Positions 1 through 6,933 of a stretch of 32,950 bases of DNA are shown piece by piece. The position numbers and the translations under genes were made by a program. The notes under the pieces are model-generated. The model was not told where the DNA came from, made no database searches, and was given only the letters and a program-made list of their open reading frames with translations. The first letter of the stretch is position 1. Each line of letters opens with the position of its first letter. Origin of the DNA: AWTP1-13 sp035550075 (GTDB lineage: Bacteria > Pseudomonadota > Alphaproteobacteria > Rhizobiales > Hyphomicrobiaceae); NCBI GenBank assembly GCA_035550075.1, contig DASZQG010000088.1, forward strand, positions 1 to 32,950, read 5' to 3'.

Positions 1-1485
1 TACATCGAGGGTGGCTACCCCGGTGCCAACGTCACGGACACCGAGCTGTTCGGCGCCGCGCCACCATTGAAGACAGCAACCTTTACCGCGTTCGGCATGA
101 CCAAGCGGGCGGGGCGGTCGACCTCCAACGATCCGGGATTCCAGGCAACGCTGCAGGCCGACGCCAAAGCCGTATGCCTGGTGGCCAAGGCCTGGGATTA
201 TCACGTGCGGGTCGCGCTCGGCATCACCAACGAGGAGAACCTGGAGGGCGTGGCGCAGTCGGTGGCGGCGGTGGTCGAGGCAGGCCGCGAGGCGATGATC
301 GACTGCGAGCATTTCTTCGACGGTTACAAAGCCAACCGCGCCTATGCGCTGGCGGTCGCTACGGCCGCGCACAAGGCCGGCGCACGCTGGGTGGTGCTGT
401 GCGACACCAACGGGGGCACGCTGCCGCACGAGGTGGCGGCCATCGTCTCCGACGTCAACAAACACGTGCCGGGCACGCATCTCGGCATCCACACCCACAA
501 CGACACCGAGAACGCTGTCGCCAATACGCTGGTGGCGGTGCGCGCGGGCGTGCGCCAGATCCAGGGTGCGCTCAACGGCCTGGGGGAGCGCTGCGGCAAC
601 GCCAACCTCACCTCGATCATTCCCACCCTGCTGCTGAAGGGCGAGTTCGCCGAGCGCTTCCAGACCCAGGTGACGCCGGAGCGGCTGAAGAAGCTCACCC
701 ATGCCAGCCGCCTGCTGGATGAGGTCTTGAACCGCGCGCCGGCGCGGCAGGCGCCTTACGTCGGCGAAGCGGCGTTCGCCACTAAGGCCGGCATCCATGC
801 CTCCGCCATCCTCAAGGAGCCGCAGACCTACGAGCACGTGCCGCCGGAGAGCGTCGGCAACCGCCGCCGCGTGCTGGTGTCGGATCAGGCCGGAAAATCG
901 AACCTGGTGCACGAGCTGGAGCGGCTGAACATCGAGGTGCGGCGCGACGATCCGCGCATTGCCACGCTGCTGGATGAGGTGAAGTCGCGCGAGGCGGTGG
1001 GCTACGCGTACGAGGGCGCGGATGCCTCTTTCGAGCTGCTGGCGCGGCGCCTGCTGGGCGAGGTGCCGGAGTTCTTCCGCGTGGACAGCTTCCGCGTGAT
1101 GGTGGAGAAGCGCCACAATGCCTACGGCAAGCTCGTCACTGTGTCGGAGGCGACGGTGAAGGTGTTCGTCGACGGCGTCGAGGAACCGGTGTGGTCAGTG
1201 GCGGAAGGCAACGGCCCGGTGCACGCGCTCGACCAGGCGCTGCGCAAGGATCTCGGCCGCTACCAGGTCATGATCCGCGACGTCGAGCTGGTCGACTACA
1301 AGGTGCGCATCCTGACCGGCGGAACGGAGGCGGTGACGCGCGTGCTGGTGGAGAGCCGCGACAGGGGCACCGGCGAGCGCTGGTATACGGTGGGGGTGTC
1401 GCCCAACATCGTCGACGCCAGCTTCGAGGCGCTGGTCGACAGCATCACCTACAAGCTGCTGCGCGCCGGCGCGGAGACGGGGTGA
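1..1485 (+). CDS. cimA: Citramalate synthase, 5' end missing
   Basis: The reading frame is open from the first base of the window and ends at TGA 1483-1485, so the N-terminal part, with the start of the HMGL-like TIM barrel, lies upstream. The TTG at 67 is only an internal codon. The visible protein has the DRE-TIM metallolyase features of the isopropylmalate/citramalate synthase group: the metal-binding stretch HLGIHTHND, the segment GLGERCGNANL, and a C-terminal LeuA-like regulatory domain of about 130 residues. The opening YIEGGYPGAN and the segment TAFGMTKR match the citramalate synthase subgroup (TIGR00977 type) rather than LeuA. The enzyme joins pyruvate and acetyl-CoA to (R)-citramalate, the first step of the threonine-independent route to 2-oxobutyrate and isoleucine. 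The C-terminal domain in this family usually carries feedback inhibition. Assignment against LeuA or homocitrate synthase is fairly secure but rests on recognition, not alignment. Confidence 0.9.
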   Translation, partial: YIEGGYPGANVTDTELFGAAPPLKTATFTAFGMTKRAGRSTSNDPGFQATLQADAKAVCLVAKAWDYHVRVALGITNEENLEGVAQSVAAVVEAGREAMIDCEHFFDGYKANRAYALAVATAAHKAGARWVVLCDTNGGTLPHEVAAIVSDVNKHVPGTHLGIHTHNDTENAVANTLVAVRAGVRQIQGALNGLGERCGNANLTSIIPTLLLKGEFAERFQTQVTPERLKKLTHASRLLDEVLNRAPARQAPYVGEAAFATKAGIHASAILKEPQTYEHVPPESVGNRRRVLVSDQAGKSNLVHELERLNIEVRRDDPRIATLLDEVKSREAVGYAYEGADASFELLARRLLGEVPEFFRVDSFRVMVEKRHNAYGKLVTVSEATVKVFVDGVEEPVWSVAEGNGPVHALDQALRKDLGRYQVMIRDVELVDYKVRILTGGTEAVTRVLVESRDRGTGERWYTVGVSPNIVDASFEALVDSITYKLLRAGAETG

Positions 1486-1493
1486 GCCATCCG

Positions 1494-1551
1494 CCGCGGC
1501 CGGCGCTTGCATGCGGGCGCCGTTGCCCGTGAAGGGAGAAAGCGGCCGCGG
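1494..1551. terminator. Possible bidirectional terminator hairpin between convergent genes
   Basis: A perfect 9-base inverted repeat, CCGCGGCCG at 1494-1502 and CGGCCGCGG at 1543-1551, encloses a nested 5-bp hairpin (CGGGC 1514-1518, GCCCG 1525-1529). It sits between the convergent stop codons of cimA and the small secreted protein gene, where a shared terminator would be expected. There is no clear U-tract on either strand, so intrinsic termination is uncertain. Confidence 0.3.
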
Positions 1552-1556
1552 GCTAT

Positions 1557-1880
1557 TTAATGGCCCCAGCTCGGGTTGGAGTCGTGGGGGCGCCACCCGG
1601 AGCAGATTGAATACACGCGGTTATCGTTGCCGATGAAGGCGCAGACCCGGCGCTTGACGCTGGGGTTGCGCAGGTCCGCCTCCGAGACGCGCATGCCGTA
1701 GTTGCGGGCCACGCGCGCGAGATAGCGGTCGGCGCACAGCGGCGTGGCGACCGGGCTGCCCTGCACGATCTGGAACTCGTTCTCGCACACGATGCGGGCC
1801 TCGGCGCGCGGTGAGGGACTGAGCGCCAGCAGTCCCAGCCCGAGAAGCGCTGCGGCACCGATTTTTCCAGACGCGTGCAT
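1557..1880 (-). CDS. Small secreted protein with four cysteines, unknown function
   Basis: A 107-residue protein begins with a signal peptide: a short N-terminus with one lysine, a hydrophobic run at about residues 8-21, and a likely cleavage site near PRAEA-R at about 26-29. The mature part of about 80 residues has four cysteines, in the contexts VCENEF, PLCADR, RVCAFI and SICSGW. That pattern fits two disulphides in the periplasm. An upstream GGAG sits seven bases before the ATG. Small secreted proteins of this look are common in Hyphomicrobiales, but I cannot name a family or function. It is convergent with cimA and lies downstream of the meaB gene on the same strand, with about 100 bases between, so it probably has its own promoter. 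Confidence 0.7.
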   Translation of the reverse strand: MHASGKIGAAALLGLGLLALSPSPRAEARIVCENEFQIVQGSPVATPLCADRYLARVARNYGMRVSEADLRNPSVKRRVCAFIGNDNRVYSICSGWRPHDSNPSWGH

Positions 1881-1978
1881 GTGCGAACTCCATAAGCTGC
1901 CCGACGTGTGCGGACATTACATACCGGGAGCATCGGCTGTCACCTCAAGAGCCGGTGACGAAAAAAGCCGGTGCAGAC

Positions 1979-2950
1979 TTAATCGCTTATTACTTTGCGT
2001 GCGGCGGCGGCGGGGGTGAGGCGACCTGCGAGTACGGCATCGGTGAGACGGTCGAGCGCGCCCGCGTTGCCGCTGCGGATCCGCGCGGCGATCAGGTCTG
2101 CCGCCTCCCGCGCGCTCAGGTAGCGGGCGCGGCGGCGGCGGCGGGCGACGGCGGTGCGGTCGGTCTGGGCGGCGGCCGCGGCGGCGATGGCCTCGGCGAG
2201 TGCCACCATGCCCTCGCCGGTGGTGGCGGTGGTTTTCAGCACCGGCGTCTTGCCGCGCTCGCCGGACCGATAGGAGAGCGCGCCCTTGAGCTGCTGCACG
2301 GTGCGGTCGGCGCCTTCGCGGTCGGCCTTGTTGACCACCAGCACGTCGGCGATCTCGAGCAGGCCGGCCTTCATCGCCTGGATGTCGTCGCCGAGGCCGG
2401 GAGCGGAGATCACTACCCGCACGTCGGCGATCTCGGCGACGTCGATATCGGTCTGGCCGGTGCCCACCGTCTCCAGCAGAACGAGGTCCTTGCCGGCGGC
2501 GTCGAGCGCGTCGATCACGCGCACCGCGGCCGGGCACAGGCCGCCGAGATGGCCGCGGCTCGCCAGCGAGCGCATGAACACGCCGTCATCGTCGACGGTG
2601 GCCGACATGCGGATGCGGTCGCCCAGGATGGCGCCGCCGGAGATCGGGCTCGATGGATCGACGGCGATGATGCCGACTGTCTTGCCTTCGCTGCGCACGT
2701 GGCGGGTGAAGGCGTTGAGCAGGGTGGACTTGCCGGCGCCGGGCGGGCCGGTGAAGCCGATCACCAGCGCATGGCCGAGGTAGGGCTGCATGGCGCGCAG
2801 CAGGGCGGGGGCCACGGGCGAGAGGCGTTCGAGCTCCGTGACGGCGCGGGCGATGGCGCGGCGTTCGCCGGCGCGCATGCGGGCGATGAGATCGGCATGG
2901 TCGGGAGAATCGGCCGGCGGGGTGCGGGCCTTGGCTTTGCGTTGCGACAT
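1979..2950 (-). CDS. meaB: MeaB/ArgK-type P-loop GTPase (methylmalonyl-CoA mutase chaperone)
   Basis: The 323-residue G3E-class GTPase has Walker A GFTGPPGAGKST at about residues 65-76, the switch region DPSSPISGGAILGDRIRM, a G3-like ETVGTGQTD and the base-recognition motif NKAD. These are hallmarks of MeaB, which loads and protects the adenosylcobalamin cofactor of methylmalonyl-CoA mutase. The older name ArgK (arginine/ornithine transport kinase) refers to the same family. The frame stays open to 3121, but the start at 2950 (MSQRKAK) gives the usual family length, and the extra upstream 57 residues are proline-rich and not family-like. No mutase gene lies in the window; in alphaproteobacteria the two are often unlinked. 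The protein acts in the cytoplasm in propionyl-CoA or ethylmalonyl-CoA metabolism. Confidence 0.88.
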   Translation of the reverse strand: MSQRKAKARTPPADSPDHADLIARMRAGERRAIARAVTELERLSPVAPALLRAMQPYLGHALVIGFTGPPGAGKSTLLNAFTRHVRSEGKTVGIIAVDPSSPISGGAILGDRIRMSATVDDDGVFMRSLASRGHLGGLCPAAVRVIDALDAAGKDLVLLETVGTGQTDIDVAEIADVRVVISAPGLGDDIQAMKAGLLEIADVLVVNKADREGADRTVQQLKGALSYRSGERGKTPVLKTTATTGEGMVALAEAIAAAAAAQTDRTAVARRRRRARYLSAREAADLIAARIRSGNAGALDRLTDAVLAGRLTPAAAARKVISD

Positions 2951-3219
2951 GGGCGTTGGATAGGGGCCCTCGGACCGGGACGCAACGGGCCTGTGGTCGC
3001 CGTCCCCAATAGCCGGGGGATGGCAAACGCCGCAACCCAGCCACGCCGCCGCCGACCTGGTGCCGGAAAGAGAGGTGCCTGGGTCCCAACCTTCGCCGGG
3101 CTCGGGCCGCGGGTGACGCAAATTCGACTGGGGGACGATTAAGCGTTCAGCGTTCGTGCGCCTTGCCGGGCGCGGGCGGCTGGGGCAAGGCTGGCCGCCA
3201 GGACGATGCGGACCGCCAA

Positions 3220-4230
3220 ATGCCCCACACTGCTTATCACGAGGTCGAGGCCGGCACGCCCCGGGAGCTGGGGCGCAAGCTGGGCCTGCTGTTTGGCGAG
3301 GACATGCACGCCAGCGTTGCCGAGGCGCGCGGGGAGCGCGGCTGGAAGGCGCGCGCGGGGCCGGCGCGGCAGCTCCTGCGCGCTACCGAAACGCACTTCC
3401 CGCGGCTCGTGGAGGAATTGGAGGCCTACGCGGAGGCCGCCGATGTCGCGCTGCTCGATCTGTGGATGGTGATGCTGGAGGATGAGCTTGGCGCGCTGGC
3501 GCCGGAGAAATGCACCACCGTCGTCACCAACGGCGGCCGGCTGATCGCGCACAACGAGGACTGGGACCCGGAGGCGGCGGATGCGATCTGCGTCCTGAAA
3601 AAGCGCATCGGTGACGTCACGGTTCTGGAGTTGCACTACGCCGCGACCCCGCTCGGCGGCAGCGCGCTCAGCATCAGCTCGCACGGGTGGGTGCAGGCCA
3701 TCAACTCGCTCGACCACAACGACCGGCAGGTGGGCGTGCCCCGCAACGTGGTCGCACGCTGGCTGTCGCAGACGCGCGACCTCGAAGGGGACGTGGCGCG
3801 GCTCAAGAGCATCCCGCGCTCCTCCGGATACAATCATGTGCTGGTGAGTGCCGAGGGCGCGCTGTACGACCTCGAATGCACCGCCACCCGTGCCGCGCTC
3901 TCGCAACCCGCAACGCCCTTCGCACACACCAACCACTACCTGAGCCGCGAGCTCGTGGCGTTCGAGGACGGCGGCGAGGATCGGTCTACCCGCAAGCGCT
4001 ATGAGCGCGCCTGTGCGCTGGCGCGCGATCCGATGTCGGTTGCGCAGGTGATGGCGCTCGGCAGTGACGCGACCCAAGGGGCGACCAACAGCATTCTCAA
4101 TCGCAACACCATCGCGCGCGCAGTGGTCGATTTCGACGCGCGTGCCGCCAGCATCTGGCTGGCGCGCGAGAAGCAGAAGGGATGGGTGACCTATCCGCTC
4201 GATTTTCTGCCCGCGGCCGCATGGGCGTGA
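3220..4230 (+). CDS. C45-family Ntn hydrolase (acyl-CoA:6-APA acyltransferase-like)
   Basis: A 336-residue protein resembles the C45 peptidase/penicillin acyltransferase family, whose members are made as proenzymes and cut themselves just before a cysteine that becomes the N-terminal nucleophile. The likely nucleophile is Cys98 in PEKCTTVV, followed by a strand pair containing LIAHNEDWD, which matches the family's usual N-x-D-W region. Later segments YNHVLVSAEGALYDLE and FAHTNHYL are also typical. ATG 3220 was chosen over the ORF start at 3163 because MPHTAYHEVEAG begins the conserved N-terminus; no strong Shine-Dalgarno is visible for either. There is no signal peptide, so it should be cytoplasmic. 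The bacterial homologues have largely unknown amide or acyl substrates. The SDR gene follows after 25 bases on the same strand, so the two are probably cotranscribed. Confidence 0.75.
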   Translation: MPHTAYHEVEAGTPRELGRKLGLLFGEDMHASVAEARGERGWKARAGPARQLLRATETHFPRLVEELEAYAEAADVALLDLWMVMLEDELGALAPEKCTTVVTNGGRLIAHNEDWDPEAADAICVLKKRIGDVTVLELHYAATPLGGSALSISSHGWVQAINSLDHNDRQVGVPRNVVARWLSQTRDLEGDVARLKSIPRSSGYNHVLVSAEGALYDLECTATRAALSQPATPFAHTNHYLSRELVAFEDGGEDRSTRKRYERACALARDPMSVAQVMALGSDATQGATNSILNRNTIARAVVDFDARAASIWLAREKQKGWVTYPLDFLPAAAWA

Positions 4231-4255
4231 AGGTTGCGTCACAAGAGAGGAAAAT

Positions 4256-5008
4256 ATGGATCTGCAACTTGAAGGCAAGACGGCGCTGGTGACAGGCGCG
4301 AGCGCGGGCATCGGCCGCGGCATCGCGCTGGCGCTGGCGCGCGAAGGCGTTCGGCTGGCGATCATGGCGCGCCGCGCCACCGCGCTGGAAGAACTGGCCG
4401 GGCTGATTTCGGACGCCGGCGGAGCGAAGCCGGTGCCCGTCGTCGCCGACCTGATGCCGGAGGCGGCGCCGCAGCAGATCGCCGAAGCGGCGCTTGCAGG
4501 GTTGGGCCGCGTGGACATCCTGATCAATTGCGCGGGCGGCAGCCGGCCGTTCAAGGCCGACGCCAGCGAGGCGCAATGGGACGAGGCAATCACCCTCAAT
4601 TTCACGCGCCAGCGCCAGCTTGCGCACCGGCTGCTGTCGCAGATGGCAGCGAGGCGCTGGGGGCGCATCGTCAACATCACCGGCAAGTCGGAGCCAGATG
4701 GGATCAACGGCGCGTTCTGCGCCAAGGCGGCGATGCATTCCTGGTCGAAGGGATTGTCGCGCGAGGCGGGGCGCGACGGCATTACGGTCAACTGCATTGC
4801 GCCAGGGCGGATCATGTCGGAGCAGATTGCGCGCAACTACACGCCCGAGTACCGGCAGTGGCAGTCCGAGCATGAGATTCCGATGGGCCGCTACGGCGAG
4901 CCGGAAGACATCGCGGGGCTGGTGTGCTTCCTTGCCTCCCCGCACGCAGGCTACATTACCGGCACGGTGATCCCGGTCGACGGCGGCCTGCGCCGCTATC
5001 AGTTCTGA
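4256..5008 (+). CDS. Atypical short-chain dehydrogenase/reductase lacking the catalytic Tyr
   Basis: A 250-residue classical-length SDR has the Rossmann cofactor motif TGASAGIG (residues 13-20), the CAGG version of the NNAG motif near 92-95, and a normal C-terminus ending VIPVDGG. The active-site region is unusual. The invariant lysine is K157 (CAKAAM), but the position four residues before it is Ala153 instead of Tyr, and the usual serine region reads NITGKSEP. Either the reaction differs from the standard hydride transfer or another residue takes over. The downstream GITVNCIAPGRIMSEQI is well conserved, so the gene does not look decayed. The ATG has a good ribosome site (AGAGGA, five bases away). 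It follows the C45 hydrolase closely, which suggests a shared substrate pathway, but I cannot name the substrate. Confidence 0.8.
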   Translation: MDLQLEGKTALVTGASAGIGRGIALALAREGVRLAIMARRATALEELAGLISDAGGAKPVPVVADLMPEAAPQQIAEAALAGLGRVDILINCAGGSRPFKADASEAQWDEAITLNFTRQRQLAHRLLSQMAARRWGRIVNITGKSEPDGINGAFCAKAAMHSWSKGLSREAGRDGITVNCIAPGRIMSEQIARNYTPEYRQWQSEHEIPMGRYGEPEDIAGLVCFLASPHAGYITGTVIPVDGGLRRYQF

Positions 5009-5022
5009 AGCCTGTCGAAACA

Positions 5023-5178
5023 TTAATAGAAAGGTGTAAGGCCGAGGCCTTGACAGGCGCGGCTGCCGTCGTAAGCAGGACGGCGCAAACGCACCGTCGC
5101 GGCAATCCGGCGCGCCATGCGCCGCGCCAGCACGTCGCCCAATCGCTCCTCAATGATGGCGTTCGTGATGCCGCGCAA
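5023..5178 (-). CDS. Candidate 51-residue protein, uncertain
   Basis: On the minus strand a frame ending at TAA 5023-5025 could start at TTG 5178 and encode 51 residues. The predicted product has a basic amphipathic stretch (ERLGDVLARRMARRIAATV) and an ending rich in glycine and aromatics (GLGLTPFY). It occupies most of the 215-base gap between the SDR gene and the ABC operon, and its third codon positions are fairly GC-rich. There is no convincing ribosome site, and the frame continues antisense into the ABC gene, so it may be chance. Confidence 0.2.
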   Translation of the reverse strand: MRGITNAIIEERLGDVLARRMARRIAATVRLRRPAYDGSRACQGLGLTPFY

Positions 5179-5223
5179 GGTGCCCGCAAAGGCGGCTAAA
5201 GCGACGCAGTTGGAGGGACGCAC

Positions 5224-6186
5224 ATGGCGCTGCTGGTTGAAGCGCGCGACCTGCGCAAGCGGTTCGGCGACATCAACGCCGTCGACGGCATCTCGCTGCA
5301 GGTGGCCAAGGGCGAGGTGCTGGGTTTTCTCGGCCCCAACGGCGCCGGCAAATCGACCACCATGAAAATGCTGACCGGGTTTCTGGAGCCCGACTCCGGC
5401 AGCGCGCGCATCGCCGGCTTCGATACTTTCGACAACCCGATCGCGGCCAAGCGGGCGCTCGGCTATATGCCCGAAGGCGCCCCCAGCTACGGCGAGATGA
5501 CGACGGGCGCCTTCCTCACATTCATCGCGGAAATCAGGGGGTTTCGCGGCGATGAGATGAAGCGGCGCATCGGCGTTGCCGTTGAAAAGGCGGCGCTCGG
5601 CAGCGTGCTCGAACAGCGCGTGGAGACCCTGTCGAAGGGCTACAAGCGGCGGGTTGGGATCGCACAGGCGATCCTGCACGACCCGCAGGTGCTGATCATG
5701 GACGAGCCGACCGACGGCCTCGACCCCAACCAGAAGCATCACGTGCGCAAGCTGATCGCGGAGATGGCGGCGGAGAAGGCGATCATCGTCTCCACCCATA
5801 TCCTGGAGGAGGTGGAGGCGGTGTGCTCACGCGCGGTCATCATCAATCGCGGCCGGGTGGTGGCCGACGGCACGGCCGATGAGCTGATCCGCCGGCTGCC
5901 CCATCACGGCGCGGTGGCCCTGAAAGTGGCGGCCGACCGCGCCGACGCGGTGGCGCGCGCCCTGCGCGACTTCGGCGGCATCGCCACGGTTGAGAGGATC
6001 GGCGCCGCCGATGGCCGCGTGCACCTGCGGGCGATGCCGCGTAACGGCGCCGCGCTGGGCTCCGACCTCGCGGTGTTCATGCGCGAGAAGGCGATCGCGG
6101 TGGATGAGTATTTCATCGAGCGCGGCAGCCTCGACGACGTGTTCCGAAGGATTACCACCTCGGAGGAGGGCGCGGGCCATGCCTGA
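5224..6186 (+). CDS. ABC transporter ATP-binding protein, GldA-like
   Basis: This 320-residue ABC ATPase has Walker A GPNGAGKST (residues 37-45), the signature LSKGYKRRVG, Walker B VLIMDEPTDGLDP and the H-loop in VSTHILEE. The LSKGY form of the signature is typical of the GldA/NatA branch that works with ABC-2 permeases. The C-terminal 90 residues form the extra domain seen in these subunits. GGAGGG sits seven bases before the ATG. The gene is first of a tightly packed operon: its stop codon overlaps the permease start by eight bases. In Flavobacterium the homologous GldA-GldF-GldG complex is needed for gliding. Here no gliding genes are visible and the transported substrate is unknown. Confidence 0.9.
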   Translation: MALLVEARDLRKRFGDINAVDGISLQVAKGEVLGFLGPNGAGKSTTMKMLTGFLEPDSGSARIAGFDTFDNPIAAKRALGYMPEGAPSYGEMTTGAFLTFIAEIRGFRGDEMKRRIGVAVEKAALGSVLEQRVETLSKGYKRRVGIAQAILHDPQVLIMDEPTDGLDPNQKHHVRKLIAEMAAEKAIIVSTHILEEVEAVCSRAVIINRGRVVADGTADELIRRLPHHGAVALKVAADRADAVARALRDFGGIATVERIGAADGRVHLRAMPRNGAALGSDLAVFMREKAIAVDEYFIERGSLDDVFRRITTSEEGAGHA

Positions 6187-6925
6187 GTTCGCGCGCAACA
6201 CCTGGGTGATCGCCAAGCGCGAGTTCAAGGCGTATTTCGCCACGCCGCTCGCCACCGTGTTCCTCACCATCTTCGTGGCGCTGACGGGCGCCTTCGCCTT
6301 CTACGTCGGCGGCTTTTTCGAGAAGGGCCAGGCGGACCTGACGAGCTTCTTCCAGTATCACCCCTGGCTCTACCTGCTGCTGGTGCCGGCGGTGGCCATG
6401 CGGCTATGGGCGGAAGAGCGCAAGTCCGGCACGATCGAGCTGCTGATGACCCTGCCCATCTCGCCGTGGGAGGCGATCCTCGGCAAATTTCTGGCAGCGT
6501 GGGGGTTCATCGGCGTGGCGCTGATCCTGACCTGGCCGATGTGGATCACCGTCAACGTGCTGGGCGACCCGGATAACGGGGTGATTTTCGCGAGCTACCT
6601 CGGCAGCTTCCTGATGGCCGGCGCGTTCCTGGCGATCGGCTCGTGCGTGTCCGCCCTCACCAAGAACCAGGTGATCGCCTTCATCGTCGCTTCCGCCATC
6701 TGCTTCCTGCTGGTGATGAGCGGGCTCGACCTGGTGCTCAACACGCTGCGGGCCTGGACGCCGGATTTTCTGGTATCGGCGGTGTCGTCGCTGAGCTTCC
6801 TGTCGCACTTCGAGCGCATCACCAAGGGGGTGGTCAACCTGTCGAGCCTGGTGTTCTACGTGTCGCTGATCGCCTTCGCCCTGTTCGCCAACAGGATCGC
6901 GGTCGAGCTCAAGAAAGCCGACTGA
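6179..6925 (+). CDS. ABC-2 type permease, GldF-like
   Basis: A 248-residue integral membrane protein begins MPEFARNTWVIAKREFKAYF, an amphipathic entry typical of ABC-2 permeases, followed by about six hydrophobic segments. The short conserved piece RLWAEERKSGTIELLMTLP, between the second and third segments, is characteristic of the GldF/NosY-type ABC-2 family and contacts the ATPase. ATG 6179 lies inside the end of the ATPase gene, giving an eight-base overlap and probably translational coupling. It is the membrane partner of the upstream ATPase and sits in the inner membrane. Confidence 0.88.
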   Translation: MPEFARNTWVIAKREFKAYFATPLATVFLTIFVALTGAFAFYVGGFFEKGQADLTSFFQYHPWLYLLLVPAVAMRLWAEERKSGTIELLMTLPISPWEAILGKFLAAWGFIGVALILTWPMWITVNVLGDPDNGVIFASYLGSFLMAGAFLAIGSCVSALTKNQVIAFIVASAICFLLVMSGLDLVLNTLRAWTPDFLVSAVSSLSFLSHFERITKGVVNLSSLVFYVSLIAFALFANRIAVELKKAD

Positions 6926-6933
6926 GGGAGCCC

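Noticed and set aside
1929..1970. Hairpin GTCACC/GGTGAC with an A6 run as a terminator for meaB
   Set aside because: On the meaB strand the T-run comes before the stem, not after it, so it is in the wrong order for an intrinsic terminator.
3139..4836. A 565-codon minus-strand frame
   Set aside because: Antisense to both the C45 hydrolase and the SDR, whose motifs are clear.
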